A stretch of DNA of 6,351 nucleotides from an archaeon (GTDB lineage: Archaea; Asgardarchaeota; Heimdallarchaeia; Hodarchaeales; S146-22): NCBI GenBank assembly GCA_024276395.1, contig JAJRXH010000629.1:1-6351 (forward strand), given 5' to 3'. Below are positions 1-6,340 of the stretch, piece by piece (position 1 is the stretch's first letter; each line of letters opens with the position of its first letter). The notes beneath the pieces were generated by a model. The model was not told the DNA's origin, searched no databases, and worked only from the letters and a program-made list of their open reading frames with translations. The position numbers and the translations under genes are program-made.

Positions 1-1341
1 GATCAGGCACGAAGCGTGCTCATTGGTTCTCTCATCATGATGTACTCACAATTTTGGGGTTCTGATCTCCATGCTGGACTCCAAGGAGAGATTGATTCTA
101 TCTTTCGACTCAATATGAGGAGGGTGGGTGTCGAGGATAAGGCTTCCGTGAGTAATGGTGCTTGTTCATTTTCACGGCTTTCGTTGTCAGAACTCATATT
201 ATTGCATTATTACATGCAACGGTCCTTTGAAGACAACAAGAAATTCCATGGTACCACGAATTGGGCAGTAATTGCAGGAAAGGACGGTGTACCTCTCTAT
301 CGTTATTGGAACTTGGAGTATGGGGCAGCTTGTTCCCTTGCAGCAATGATGAGTGCCATTTATTGGTTTACCAAGCAGATGTTTAACTTTCGACCCAAGG
401 AAATGACATTTGGCATCACGAACTTCACGAAAATGACGTTATTTTTTGGAAATTCGGTGTTCATGGCCGCTGCCAATGCTGCTTATCTACTTTTTCAAGA
501 TCTGGGTTTTCAGCAGCTATTATTCAATACTAAAGATGAAATATTACGGGATATTGAAGAAGAATTAAGAAAATTTATGATCTATGTGGTCGTCACGGAA
601 CACGCCAATCTTCTTGCAGATCAAACTTTAGAAAGAATTATTGAACATTATCGAACTCTTACTGCTGGACAAGGCTTGTTCGTCGAAGAAATGGATGTGG
701 ATCTAAGAAAGCCTCTCAAGGAAAGCATCTCTTTAATCCGGTCCATCACCGATCCGAATCTAATTGATCCCCAGAAAATCTTGGAGATACTTCCTCATAC
801 GTTCAAAATTCTTGTGACTAATACATCCATTCATATCAAGAGAGTGTTCCTTGAATCCATTCCTTCAGCGGAACTGCGTGTCATAGACGTGGAAGGATAT
901 CCAGTTGAGATCCTGAGAACAACGTATCAATTTATGGATAAAATTCTCAAGTTAGAATTTTGGTTTATTGATCAAAATGTCATCTCTGCTTCACAAATGG
1001 CCATTCTCTCTAGTAAGGTTGCTCTCAACACGGATCATATCGTGATCGCTCATTCTTTCAAGGGCTCACGAGTGTTTCCTCCCATTATCAAGTATGTTAG
1101 TTTGGTAGCGCAAAATACTGGAAAATCTTACATCAATACGACAGTTCTCCTGTTAGATTACGTGGAGGATAGTGAGGTTCTACGACAAGCACTTAATATG
1201 ATTTATCGAGTAAAAGACAAGATCAAGAAGAGACATTCCTTGTTATGTCTACCCTTGAGGAGAGTAACTCCAGAATCTTTCAAGTTGTTTCTTGATACCA
1301 TAGCTGCGCAGCATGCGTTTGATCTCTATTGGTACTCCTAA
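1..1341 (+). CDS. Longin/roadblock-like domain protein, 5' end outside window (partial)
   Basis: The frame is open to the left edge. Five codons (D-Q-A-R-S) precede the first possible start, a GTG at 16, and no SD sequence stands before it or before the ATG pair at 37/40. The gene therefore probably begins outside the window. Residues below are numbered from the GTG. Residues 83-190 look like a longin/roadblock-type alpha/beta domain: a strand with a turn (AVIAGKDGVPLYRYW), a long helix (SLAAMMSAIYWFTKQMF), then paired strands (KEMTFGITNF, KMTLFFGNSVFMAA) and a charged helix (DEILRDIEEELRKF). Such domains sit in small-GTPase regulators and trafficking-like proteins and are numerous in Asgard archaea. 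Residues 260-441 alternate strands and helices (KILVTNT, ELRVIDVEG, KLEFWFIDQN, DHIVIAHSFKG, NTTVLLLDYVED) like a Rossmann-type fold, but I see no P-loop or other nucleotide motif. I do not recognise this half. No signal peptide or clear membrane segment is visible. The reading frame is secure; the domain call is moderate. Confidence 0.6.
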   Translation, partial: DQARSVLIGSLIMMYSQFWGSDLHAGLQGEIDSIFRLNMRRVGVEDKASVSNGACSFSRLSLSELILLHYYMQRSFEDNKKFHGTTNWAVIAGKDGVPLYRYWNLEYGAACSLAAMMSAIYWFTKQMFNFRPKEMTFGITNFTKMTLFFGNSVFMAAANAAYLLFQDLGFQQLLFNTKDEILRDIEEELRKFMIYVVVTEHANLLADQTLERIIEHYRTLTAGQGLFVEEMDVDLRKPLKESISLIRSITDPNLIDPQKILEILPHTFKILVTNTSIHIKRVFLESIPSAELRVIDVEGYPVEILRTTYQFMDKILKLEFWFIDQNVISASQMAILSSKVALNTDHIVIAHSFKGSRVFPPIIKYVSLVAQNTGKSYINTTVLLLDYVEDSEVLRQALNMIYRVKDKIKKRHSLLCLPLRRVTPESFKLFLDTIAAQHAFDLYWYS

Positions 1342-1390
1342 ACACCTGATGCCGGCTGCCATTCATTAATCTAAGCAGAAGAGGAGAATT

Positions 1391-1406
1391 GATTTTTTCT
1401 TTCTTT
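1391..1406 (+). terminator. T-rich archaeal terminator in convergent gap
   Basis: A T-tract (TTTTTTCTTTCTTT) begins about 50 nt after the stop of the + strand gene and runs up to the stop codon of the convergent crotonase gene. Archaeal RNA polymerase commonly terminates on such U-runs without a hairpin, and no strong stem precedes it (only a small GCCGGC palindrome at 1351-1356). The minus strand shows no equivalent T-run in this 64-bp gap, so the end of the opposing transcript is not visible. Confidence 0.5.
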
Positions 1407-2263
1407 CATTCACCTTTGAACTGAGGTGCTCTTTTTTGTAAAGCCGCTAGGAATCCTTCAAGAGCATCCTTGCTCTTAAATAATAGTCGTTGTTCTTCGC
1501 GTTCAAGGGCTAAACTTTCCGCTTCAGAAACCTCAAGGCAACTTTGAATCACTCGTTTGCTCGCTCTTATAGCTAATGGAGCGTTACGTGCAATTGTTCT
1601 AGCGATTTTCATTGCAGTCTCCAGCGAAGACTCCTCATTCGATGCTAGCCAATCAATTAGACCAACGTGATGTGCATCAATGCCAGATAGCACCTCTGAA
1701 AGAAATATGAGTCTTTTGGATCTGGTTACTCCAAGTAATCGTGTTAACCGTGTGATTCCTCCGAGATCAGGTATGACACCGAGTTTTGTCTCAAGAAGAC
1801 CTAGTTTTGCTGTGGGTTCTGCAACACGAAAATCACAAGCCAAGGCCAATTCCAGTGCCGCTCCATAACAATATCCATCAATGGCACAGATAAAGGGAAT
1901 GGGCGAATGAGCAATTTCAGTGAAGGTATCCTGCCATTCTTTTGCTTTCACGAGAACAACTTCGGGATCAACTTGTCCTTGGAGAGCTTGGACTATTTCG
2001 TTGAGATCAATGCCGGCAGAGAAAAAACGGTTTCCATTTTCACTGGTTCCCGTGATGATGCATGCTCTAGCAGTGGAATCGTTAGATATGGCCCTTACTT
2101 TTTCTTTTAGTTCTTGGAACAGAGCATCATTGAGAGCATTTCTTTTGTGTGGACGATTAAGCCTGAGGACCACTATTCCGTCATCGTGATCCTCTTTCAG
2201 AATGAAATTCGGGTTTTCATCACGCATTTCAGCATCCCGTTCATTAATCATGGTATTTTTCAT
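1406..2263 (-). CDS. Enoyl-CoA hydratase/isomerase family protein (crotonase fold)
   Basis: A full-length crotonase (285 aa; family usual about 260-290), presumably a soluble enzyme acting on acyl-CoA thioesters. The N-terminal strand and substrate-binding segment is DGIVVLRLNRPHKRNAL (28-44). The first oxyanion-hole segment is FFSAGIDLNEI (80-90), and the second is GYCYGAALELALACDF (130-145). Compared with rat enoyl-CoA hydratase, both catalytic glutamates are present: E138 (equivalent of E144) and E158 (E164), 20 residues apart as in the reference. D166 stands eight residues after E158, where dienoyl-CoA isomerase has its third acid, so isomerase activity is as plausible as hydration. The C-terminal helices (NAPLAIRASKRVIQ, EREEQRLLFKSKDALEGFLA) are intact. 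It lies 44 nt behind the SDR gene on the same strand and is probably cotranscribed with it in acyl-CoA or lipid metabolism. The start is uncertain: M1, M5 and M13 are all possible, none with a clear SD; M13 would give a more typical N terminus. Exact substrate unknown. Confidence 0.9.
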   Translation of the reverse strand: MKNTMINERDAEMRDENPNFILKEDHDDGIVVLRLNRPHKRNALNDALFQELKEKVRAISNDSTARACIITGTSENGNRFFSAGIDLNEIVQALQGQVDPEVVLVKAKEWQDTFTEIAHSPIPFICAIDGYCYGAALELALACDFRVAEPTAKLGLLETKLGVIPDLGGITRLTRLLGVTRSKRLIFLSEVLSGIDAHHVGLIDWLASNEESSLETAMKIARTIARNAPLAIRASKRVIQSCLEVSEAESLALEREEQRLLFKSKDALEGFLAALQKRAPQFKGE

Positions 2264-2307
2264 TTTTCATCAATCAATTTAGCTTTCTTATTAGTAGATA
2301 TCATTGA

Positions 2308-3147
2308 TCACTTGCTGCTAACCTTTTTTCGCAGTAAGGATATGGAACTGCGACGTAAGAGCCATCTCGTCACTGGGATTTTCAGTGTTATGCGATGAAA
2401 CTTAGTTTTAAAGCCAGGATAAAGAATGCCAGATTTTTTCTTGACAATGGCTTTCACGAAAGAATTAGCAACTTGGTCTGGGGTGATGAAAAGTTTCTTG
2501 CTTTGTTCAGTGAAACCCTTGAGATCACTTTTCGCCGTAACAAGGGCTCTATCGTAAAAAGGAGTTCTTACTGCGGTGGGCCTTGCAATGAGTACCTTAA
2601 CATTTTTTGGAAGTTCTTCTTTCAGTGTTCGTGCAAACATGTCCAAACCAGCTTTAGAGGCCGAGTAAGCACCGAAAAAAGGCGCGGGTTCTTCAGAAGT
2701 AATGCTTGAAATGAATCCAAGATAAATTAAATCGGATCGTGCATCACTTAACACGAGTGGAAAGATCTCTCTCGTGAACAAGACCGCTCCTTCAAGGTTG
2801 GTTCTAAGCACTTTCTTGAGATGTTCGGGACTTGTCTCAAAGAAGGATCCAAAAGTCGTGATTCCTGCGCAATTTATGAGGCCAACGAGATCAAAATTTC
2901 GTGACTCTAACCATTGCTTGAAACTTGAACGAGATTGATCTGATGTCACGTCGCATTCCACTGCAATAAAGTCTTTTTTTGAGTGACTCATTTCAGCATT
3001 AACGCTTTCTATTTCCTCTCGATCATTAGTTAAGGCAATGATGTGTGCTCCTCTTTTCAATAACTGTTTCGCGATGGCAAGACCTATTCCAGACGTGCCC
3101 CCCGTGATGATGAGACTTTTCCCATAAAACCACGTTTTCTTGCCCAT
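2308..3147 (-). CDS. Short-chain dehydrogenase/reductase (classical SDR)
   Basis: An NAD(P)-dependent oxidoreductase of the classical SDR family, 279 aa. In order: nucleotide-binding TGGTSGIG (15-22), the adenine-contact Asp in ECDVT (D66), NCAG (92-95), structural Asn N117, catalytic Ser (S148, in FISSIT), and the YSASK box with Y161 and K165. The Asn-Ser-Tyr-Lys tetrad is complete, so the enzyme should be active. After the second strand the sequence is ALTNDREE; with no acidic residue directly at the strand end and R43 nearby, NADP(H) is somewhat likelier than NAD(H). The usual PG after the sixth strand is replaced (ARPTAVRTPF, 188-197). The last 35 residues are rich in Arg/Lys and hydrophobics (RWLLRRSSISLLRKK), a possible membrane-surface or partner-binding tail; similar tails occur in SDRs acting on lipids, such as 3-ketosphinganine reductase-like enzymes. 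A weak AGGA lies 10 nt before the start. It is the first gene of a unit with the crotonase gene. Substrate not determinable. Confidence 0.9.
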   Translation of the reverse strand: MGKKTWFYGKSLIITGGTSGIGLAIAKQLLKRGAHIIALTNDREEIESVNAEMSHSKKDFIAVECDVTSDQSRSSFKQWLESRNFDLVGLINCAGITTFGSFFETSPEHLKKVLRTNLEGAVLFTREIFPLVLSDARSDLIYLGFISSITSEEPAPFFGAYSASKAGLDMFARTLKEELPKNVKVLIARPTAVRTPFYDRALVTAKSDLKGFTEQSKKLFITPDQVANSFVKAIVKKKSGILYPGFKTKFHRITLKIPVTRWLLRRSSISLLRKKVSSK

Positions 3148-3198
3148 GGTAAGACCGTCCTACAACGTGTGAGGTCGAAGTACCACCAGCTGATGATT

Positions 3199-3207
3199 GT
3201 TTAAAAG
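3199..3207 (-). promoter_or_regulatory. Possible TATA box for the SDR-crotonase unit
   Basis: Read on the minus strand, CTTTTAAAC is centred about 56 nt before the SDR start codon. With the usual archaeal TATA-to-start-site distance of about 26 nt, transcription would begin near 3176 and give a leader of about 29 nt. No clear purine-rich TFB recognition element (BRE) precedes it, so this is a positional candidate only. Confidence 0.25.
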
Positions 3208-3403
3208 AGTATTGCGTGCTTTTAACTAAGTTCACCCTTGGTACAGAATGACCCTAGAGTGAAGATAAATGCTCAGGAGATGATCAAGGGCTGTTTTCTT
3301 TTAGAGGATTTAAGGCAGGTCTTAATCCACTTAGAACATCTTTGTAGACAAAAAAGATAGTTTGAGGCTAAAAAATAAATTATTAACAAAATTAGAATGC
3401 AAA

Positions 3404-3467
3404 TCTTCTTGAGTTTGGAAATATATTTTATTCTATATTTTATTCTTCCGTGTCATCCTCAAGAAGA
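3404..3467. repeat. Perfect 10-bp inverted repeat, 44-nt spacer
   Basis: TCTTCTTGAG at 3404-3413 is the exact reverse complement of CTCAAGAAGA at 3458-3467. Pairing does not extend on either side. The spacer contains the 12-bp tandem duplication at 3422-3446, so the two elements form one nested structure. It could be a pair of operator half-sites or a stem in a transcript. The word TTCTTGAG or its complement also occurs inside coding sequence in this window, which weakens a specific binding-site reading. Confidence 0.5.
3422..3446. repeat. Tandem duplication of a 12-bp TATA-like unit
   Basis: The unit ATATTTTATTCT occurs twice without interruption at 3423-3434 and 3435-3446, and the preceding T at 3422 extends the periodicity by one base. 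Each copy includes TATATTTTATT, so each could be read as a TATA-like element. It lies about 145-170 nt before the methyltransferase start. If it directs rightward transcription, the leader would be about 120-140 nt. Confidence 0.75.
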
Positions 3468-3558
3468 AAGTCAAGCGATTATTCAAGTAAGATAATGTGC
3501 CATTCCTTCTAAGAGCGCATCACTAACCCGGTTTAGACTATTCCACTTAGCTTCACCT

Positions 3559-3567
3559 CTTAAAAAC
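3559..3567 (+). promoter_or_regulatory. Possible TATA box for leaderless methyltransferase transcript
   Basis: CTTAAAAAC is centred about 27-28 nt before the ATG at 3591, the spacing expected when an archaeal transcript begins at or next to the start codon. This fits the absence of any SD sequence before that ATG (the preceding bases are TTCTTGAG). The box is a weak match and no convincing BRE lies upstream of it. The AT-rich tandem repeat farther upstream is the alternative promoter. Confidence 0.35.
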
Positions 3568-3590
3568 TCATCATGTAACTCATTCTTGAG

Positions 3591-6272
3591 ATGAAAAGGC
3601 GGATCATTGAAGATTTTTTTCCAGTTACAGAAGTAAGTAAAGCTGCATCAAGAGAGAAAAACATTCGTCACGGTCACATATCTACTCTTCACGTGTGGTG
3701 GGCTCGTCGTCCGCTAGGAAGTTCAAGAGCTGTCATTGCGGCTTCTTTGATATCGAAGATACCAAAAGCTAGTTCAAGGAATTGTCATCTTCACGAGCTC
3801 ATTAGCAAGTTAAGTCAATGGGAAAGTATCAAAGACAAGGAGCTTCTCACTCAAATTCGTGACTTGATTCGTGCTAGCAATGATGGAAAGACACCTAGAG
3901 TACTTGATCCTTTTTCTGGTGGTGGTTCGATACCCCTTGAAGCGTTAAGGCTCGGATGTGAGACACATGCTCTTGATTACAATCCCGTGGCAGTCATCAT
4001 CCAAAAATGCATTTTAGAATTTCCACAAGCACTTGGTGCGAAACTACTCCCTGAACTGGAACGCTGGTCAACATGGTGCTTGGAGGAAGTTGAAAAGGAT
4101 TTATTAATGTATTATCAGGTGAGAAGTGATGAGAACATCATCGGGTTTCTTTGGTGCTGGGAAATACCTTGCCCCAATCCCTCATGTGGCATTAGAATCC
4201 CACTTTTGAAGCAATTTTGGCTCTCAAGAAGAAAAAAGAAACGAGTATTTCTATATCCCTTGCTAACTGAAAATGATTCCACCTTCATGTCTTCTCACCG
4301 GATTGATTTCAAAATCGTGATGGAAAGTAATGATCAATTCATTATGACTGATGATACGAGTGAAGTCTACTGCGAATATGGGAGCCAATTTCCTCCATTC
4401 AAATTTTTATCCGCCTTTGATCCCTCACGAGGGACGGTAAATCGTGCTAACGTGCGTTGTCCTCGCTGTCTTAACGTGGTACCCTCACGATTAACGAGAA
4501 AAGTTTTCAATGATGGTGAAATTACTAAAAGAATCCTAGTTACAATTTTCAAGAAGAAAGGAAGAAAAGGAAAATTTTATAGAATCGCTACTAGTTCTGA
4601 TCAGGCAATCTTTGAAAAAGCCAAGGAGTTTTTCAGGCTTTATGTCGAGAACGAAAAGTTACCAGAGAATCTTACAATCATTCCACATGAATCTCTTCCA
4701 CCTCCAGGGACATTAGGGTTTGGTGCACCTAGTTATGGTCGGAGACGATGGAAAGACTTGTTCAATGAACGTCAGCTTTTATTCTTGACGACATTTCTTC
4801 GAAAAATTCTTCAAGTAAAGCACAGGCTCTTGACCGAATTGAAAATGGAGAAACATTTGGTAAAAGCCGTCACGTGTTACTTGGCGTTGTGGATGGATAT
4901 GGCTGCAGCTTTTAGTAACACGCTCGTACGCTGGGAAAATACCACGGAGGCAGCTAAACAAGTATTTGCCAGGCATGCGCTCCCAATGATCTGGGATCAC
5001 GTGGAGGTAAATCCTTTTAGTGGTTCGACTGGAAGCCTTAAGACCATCTTACAGTACCAGCTGAAAGTCATTCGTCATTGTCTTCAGATAGAAGCAAAAC
5101 CAGCAATCGTTCAGCGACATTCTGCTACCAACCTGCCATATCCGGCATCATTTTTTGATGCTATCATCACGGATCCTCCGTATTATGATAATGTTCCTTA
5201 TGCTCCATTGTCTGATTTTTTTTACGTGTGGCTAAAAAGAACCATTGCAGATTTATTTCCAGAATTGTTTTCTACTCCACTCACTCCCAAATCTGGAGAA
5301 ATTGTTGCTTATACTCGTGGACAAGATCCTCAAGCAGCTAGACGACATTTCGAAATTGGTCTTACTCAAGCTTTTAGAGAAATGCATCGCGTTCTTAAGG
5401 ATGATGGCATGTTAGTTGTTGTTTTTGCTCATAAGAGTAATGTTGCATGGATTGCTACCATCAAGGCCTTAATGGAAGCTGGTTTCGTGATAACAGCCAG
5501 TTGGCCCGTGGTAACTGAGATGAGAGGGAGACTTCGCTCGTTAAATTCAGCGACACTGAGTTCATCCATCCATCTTGTTGCTAGAAAAGGAAGTAGAGGA
5601 AGACAAATCCTGTATGCAGAAATTCTGCAGCAAGTACGACACAAGCTGAAAGAGCATCTTCAATTATTAATGGCAACTAATTTCACGCGTTCCGATTTGT
5701 TCATTACCGTAATTGGTGCTTCATTAGAGATTTGGAGTTCGTGGGAACAAGTCATTGATCCAGCTGGAAAGATAATCTCGTTAGAGAAATTTCTAGAAGA
5801 AGTACAGCGACTAAGCATGAGCATCATGATTGAAAGCCTATTGGAATCCTTACAGCTTGCTAAACTTTCGAAGAAAGCTAGGTTTTACCTACTGTGGAGG
5901 TGGTTGTATGGGGAAGAGAGCATATCATTTGATGATGCCTTCAAGCTAGCATTAGGGGCAAATTTTGACTTGGATCACGAACTGAAGCAATCAGACTTGC
6001 TAGAAAAACGTGGTTCACGAATCCAGTTAGCTACACCACTTGAACGTGAACCCTTTCTTTTAGAAAAATCAAGCGATTTTTTAGATCAATTTCATCAATA
6101 CATCCGAACCCTACACCTGCTCGATGAAGCTCATGATTCATTGGAAAGATCAACGATATTTGCTAACTCTCAGCTTATAAGAGAATTTCAATCATTTGCC
6201 CAGCTTCTTCAGCGTTTGCTTCCTCGAGATTCTGTTGAAGCAAGGTTATATGCATCCTTGTCCGTGAAGTGA
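3591..6272 (+). CDS. DUF1156 domain DNA methyltransferase (DPPY type, probably N6-adenine)
   Basis: An 893-aa protein, full length for DUF1156 methyltransferases. The DUF1156 N terminus (1-55) is clear: FFPVTEVSKAASREK, HGHISTLHVWWARRPL. AdoMet motif I is DPFSGGGSIPLEA (106-118), with acidic D129 (ALDYNP) ending the next strand. C194/C199 (CPNPSC) and C290/C293 (CPRC) could form a split zinc ribbon around an insert with basic patches (SRRKKKR 212-218; KKKGRKGK 321-328), probably DNA-contacting. YGRRRWKDLFNERQLLFLTT (382-401) matches a family-typical segment. Catalytic motif IV is TDPPYYDN (527-534), followed by FREMHRVLKDDGMLVVVFAH (595-614). The order, motif I before a large central region before motif IV, resembles alpha-class enzymes; DPPY points to N6-adenine, though N4-cytosine is not excluded. 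The helical C-terminal third (670-893) follows the family pattern. The start is firm: an in-frame TAA lies 12 nt upstream, no other start codon intervenes, and the N terminus matches the family. Relatives sit in defence-type loci with DUF499 ATPases and other partners; here another gene follows after 68 nt. Confidence 0.92.
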   Translation: MKRRIIEDFFPVTEVSKAASREKNIRHGHISTLHVWWARRPLGSSRAVIAASLISKIPKASSRNCHLHELISKLSQWESIKDKELLTQIRDLIRASNDGKTPRVLDPFSGGGSIPLEALRLGCETHALDYNPVAVIIQKCILEFPQALGAKLLPELERWSTWCLEEVEKDLLMYYQVRSDENIIGFLWCWEIPCPNPSCGIRIPLLKQFWLSRRKKKRVFLYPLLTENDSTFMSSHRIDFKIVMESNDQFIMTDDTSEVYCEYGSQFPPFKFLSAFDPSRGTVNRANVRCPRCLNVVPSRLTRKVFNDGEITKRILVTIFKKKGRKGKFYRIATSSDQAIFEKAKEFFRLYVENEKLPENLTIIPHESLPPPGTLGFGAPSYGRRRWKDLFNERQLLFLTTFLRKILQVKHRLLTELKMEKHLVKAVTCYLALWMDMAAAFSNTLVRWENTTEAAKQVFARHALPMIWDHVEVNPFSGSTGSLKTILQYQLKVIRHCLQIEAKPAIVQRHSATNLPYPASFFDAIITDPPYYDNVPYAPLSDFFYVWLKRTIADLFPELFSTPLTPKSGEIVAYTRGQDPQAARRHFEIGLTQAFREMHRVLKDDGMLVVVFAHKSNVAWIATIKALMEAGFVITASWPVVTEMRGRLRSLNSATLSSSIHLVARKGSRGRQILYAEILQQVRHKLKEHLQLLMATNFTRSDLFITVIGASLEIWSSWEQVIDPAGKIISLEKFLEEVQRLSMSIMIESLLESLQLAKLSKKARFYLLWRWLYGEESISFDDAFKLALGANFDLDHELKQSDLLEKRGSRIQLATPLEREPFLLEKSSDFLDQFHQYIRTLHLLDEAHDSLERSTIFANSQLIREFQSFAQLLQRLLPRDSVEARLYASLSVK

Positions 6273-6326
6273 GAAAATGAAGCAAAGGTATCTGGCATTA
6301 GTCATGATGTGAATTATGGAGATCTT

Positions 6327-6332
6327 AGGAGG
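6327..6332 (+). promoter_or_regulatory. Strong Shine-Dalgarno for the next gene
   Basis: AGGAGG stands 8 nt before the ATG at 6341, an ideal match and spacing for the anti-SD of 16S rRNA. It is the only strong ribosome binding site in the window and fixes the start of the downstream gene. A strong internal SD behind a first gene without one is the common archaeal operon pattern. Confidence 0.75.
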
Positions 6333-6340
6333 ATATTTTC

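Larger units (their letters stand above)
3148..3590. other. Divergent intergenic region, 443 bp, AT-rich core
   Basis: No convincing gene is present in any frame, and I found no tRNA-like fold or clear C/D-box RNA. The region separates the divergently read SDR and methyltransferase genes and should carry both promoters. Its AT-rich core (about 3360-3447) contains a 12-bp tandem duplication nested in a 10-bp inverted repeat; both are listed separately. The length is generous compared with the 44-68 nt gaps elsewhere in the window, which suggests regulatory content or a small untranslated RNA that sequence alone does not reveal. Confidence 0.6.

Noticed and set aside
2114..2398. 94-aa + strand reading frame spanning the SDR-crotonase gap
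   Set aside because: It is antisense to both well-supported enzymes, shows no family resemblance, and its hydrophobic look follows from reading the complement of charged codons.
2395..2709. 104-aa + strand reading frame inside the SDR gene
   Set aside because: It lies wholly antisense to the conserved SDR catalytic region, with composition typical of a shadow frame and no SD.
3026..3235. 69-aa minus-strand frame extending past the SDR start, considered as a frameshifted N terminus
   Set aside because: The SDR already begins correctly just before its TGGTSGIG motif, so nothing is missing, and the His/Ser-rich translation resembles no domain.
3187..3260. CTGATGA-type sequence suggesting a C/D-box small RNA
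   Set aside because: A C-box-like word is present but no properly spaced D box or guide arrangement could be found.
3468..3590. tRNA or attachment site beside the methyltransferase gene as an integration mark
   Set aside because: No cloverleaf-compatible arms or T-loop consensus are visible, and no matching direct repeat is seen at the right edge of the window.
6277..6312. 11-codon frame (MKQRYLALVMM) between the methyltransferase and the next gene
   Set aside because: It is too short, has no SD, and lies in an ordinary operon gap before a much stronger start signal.
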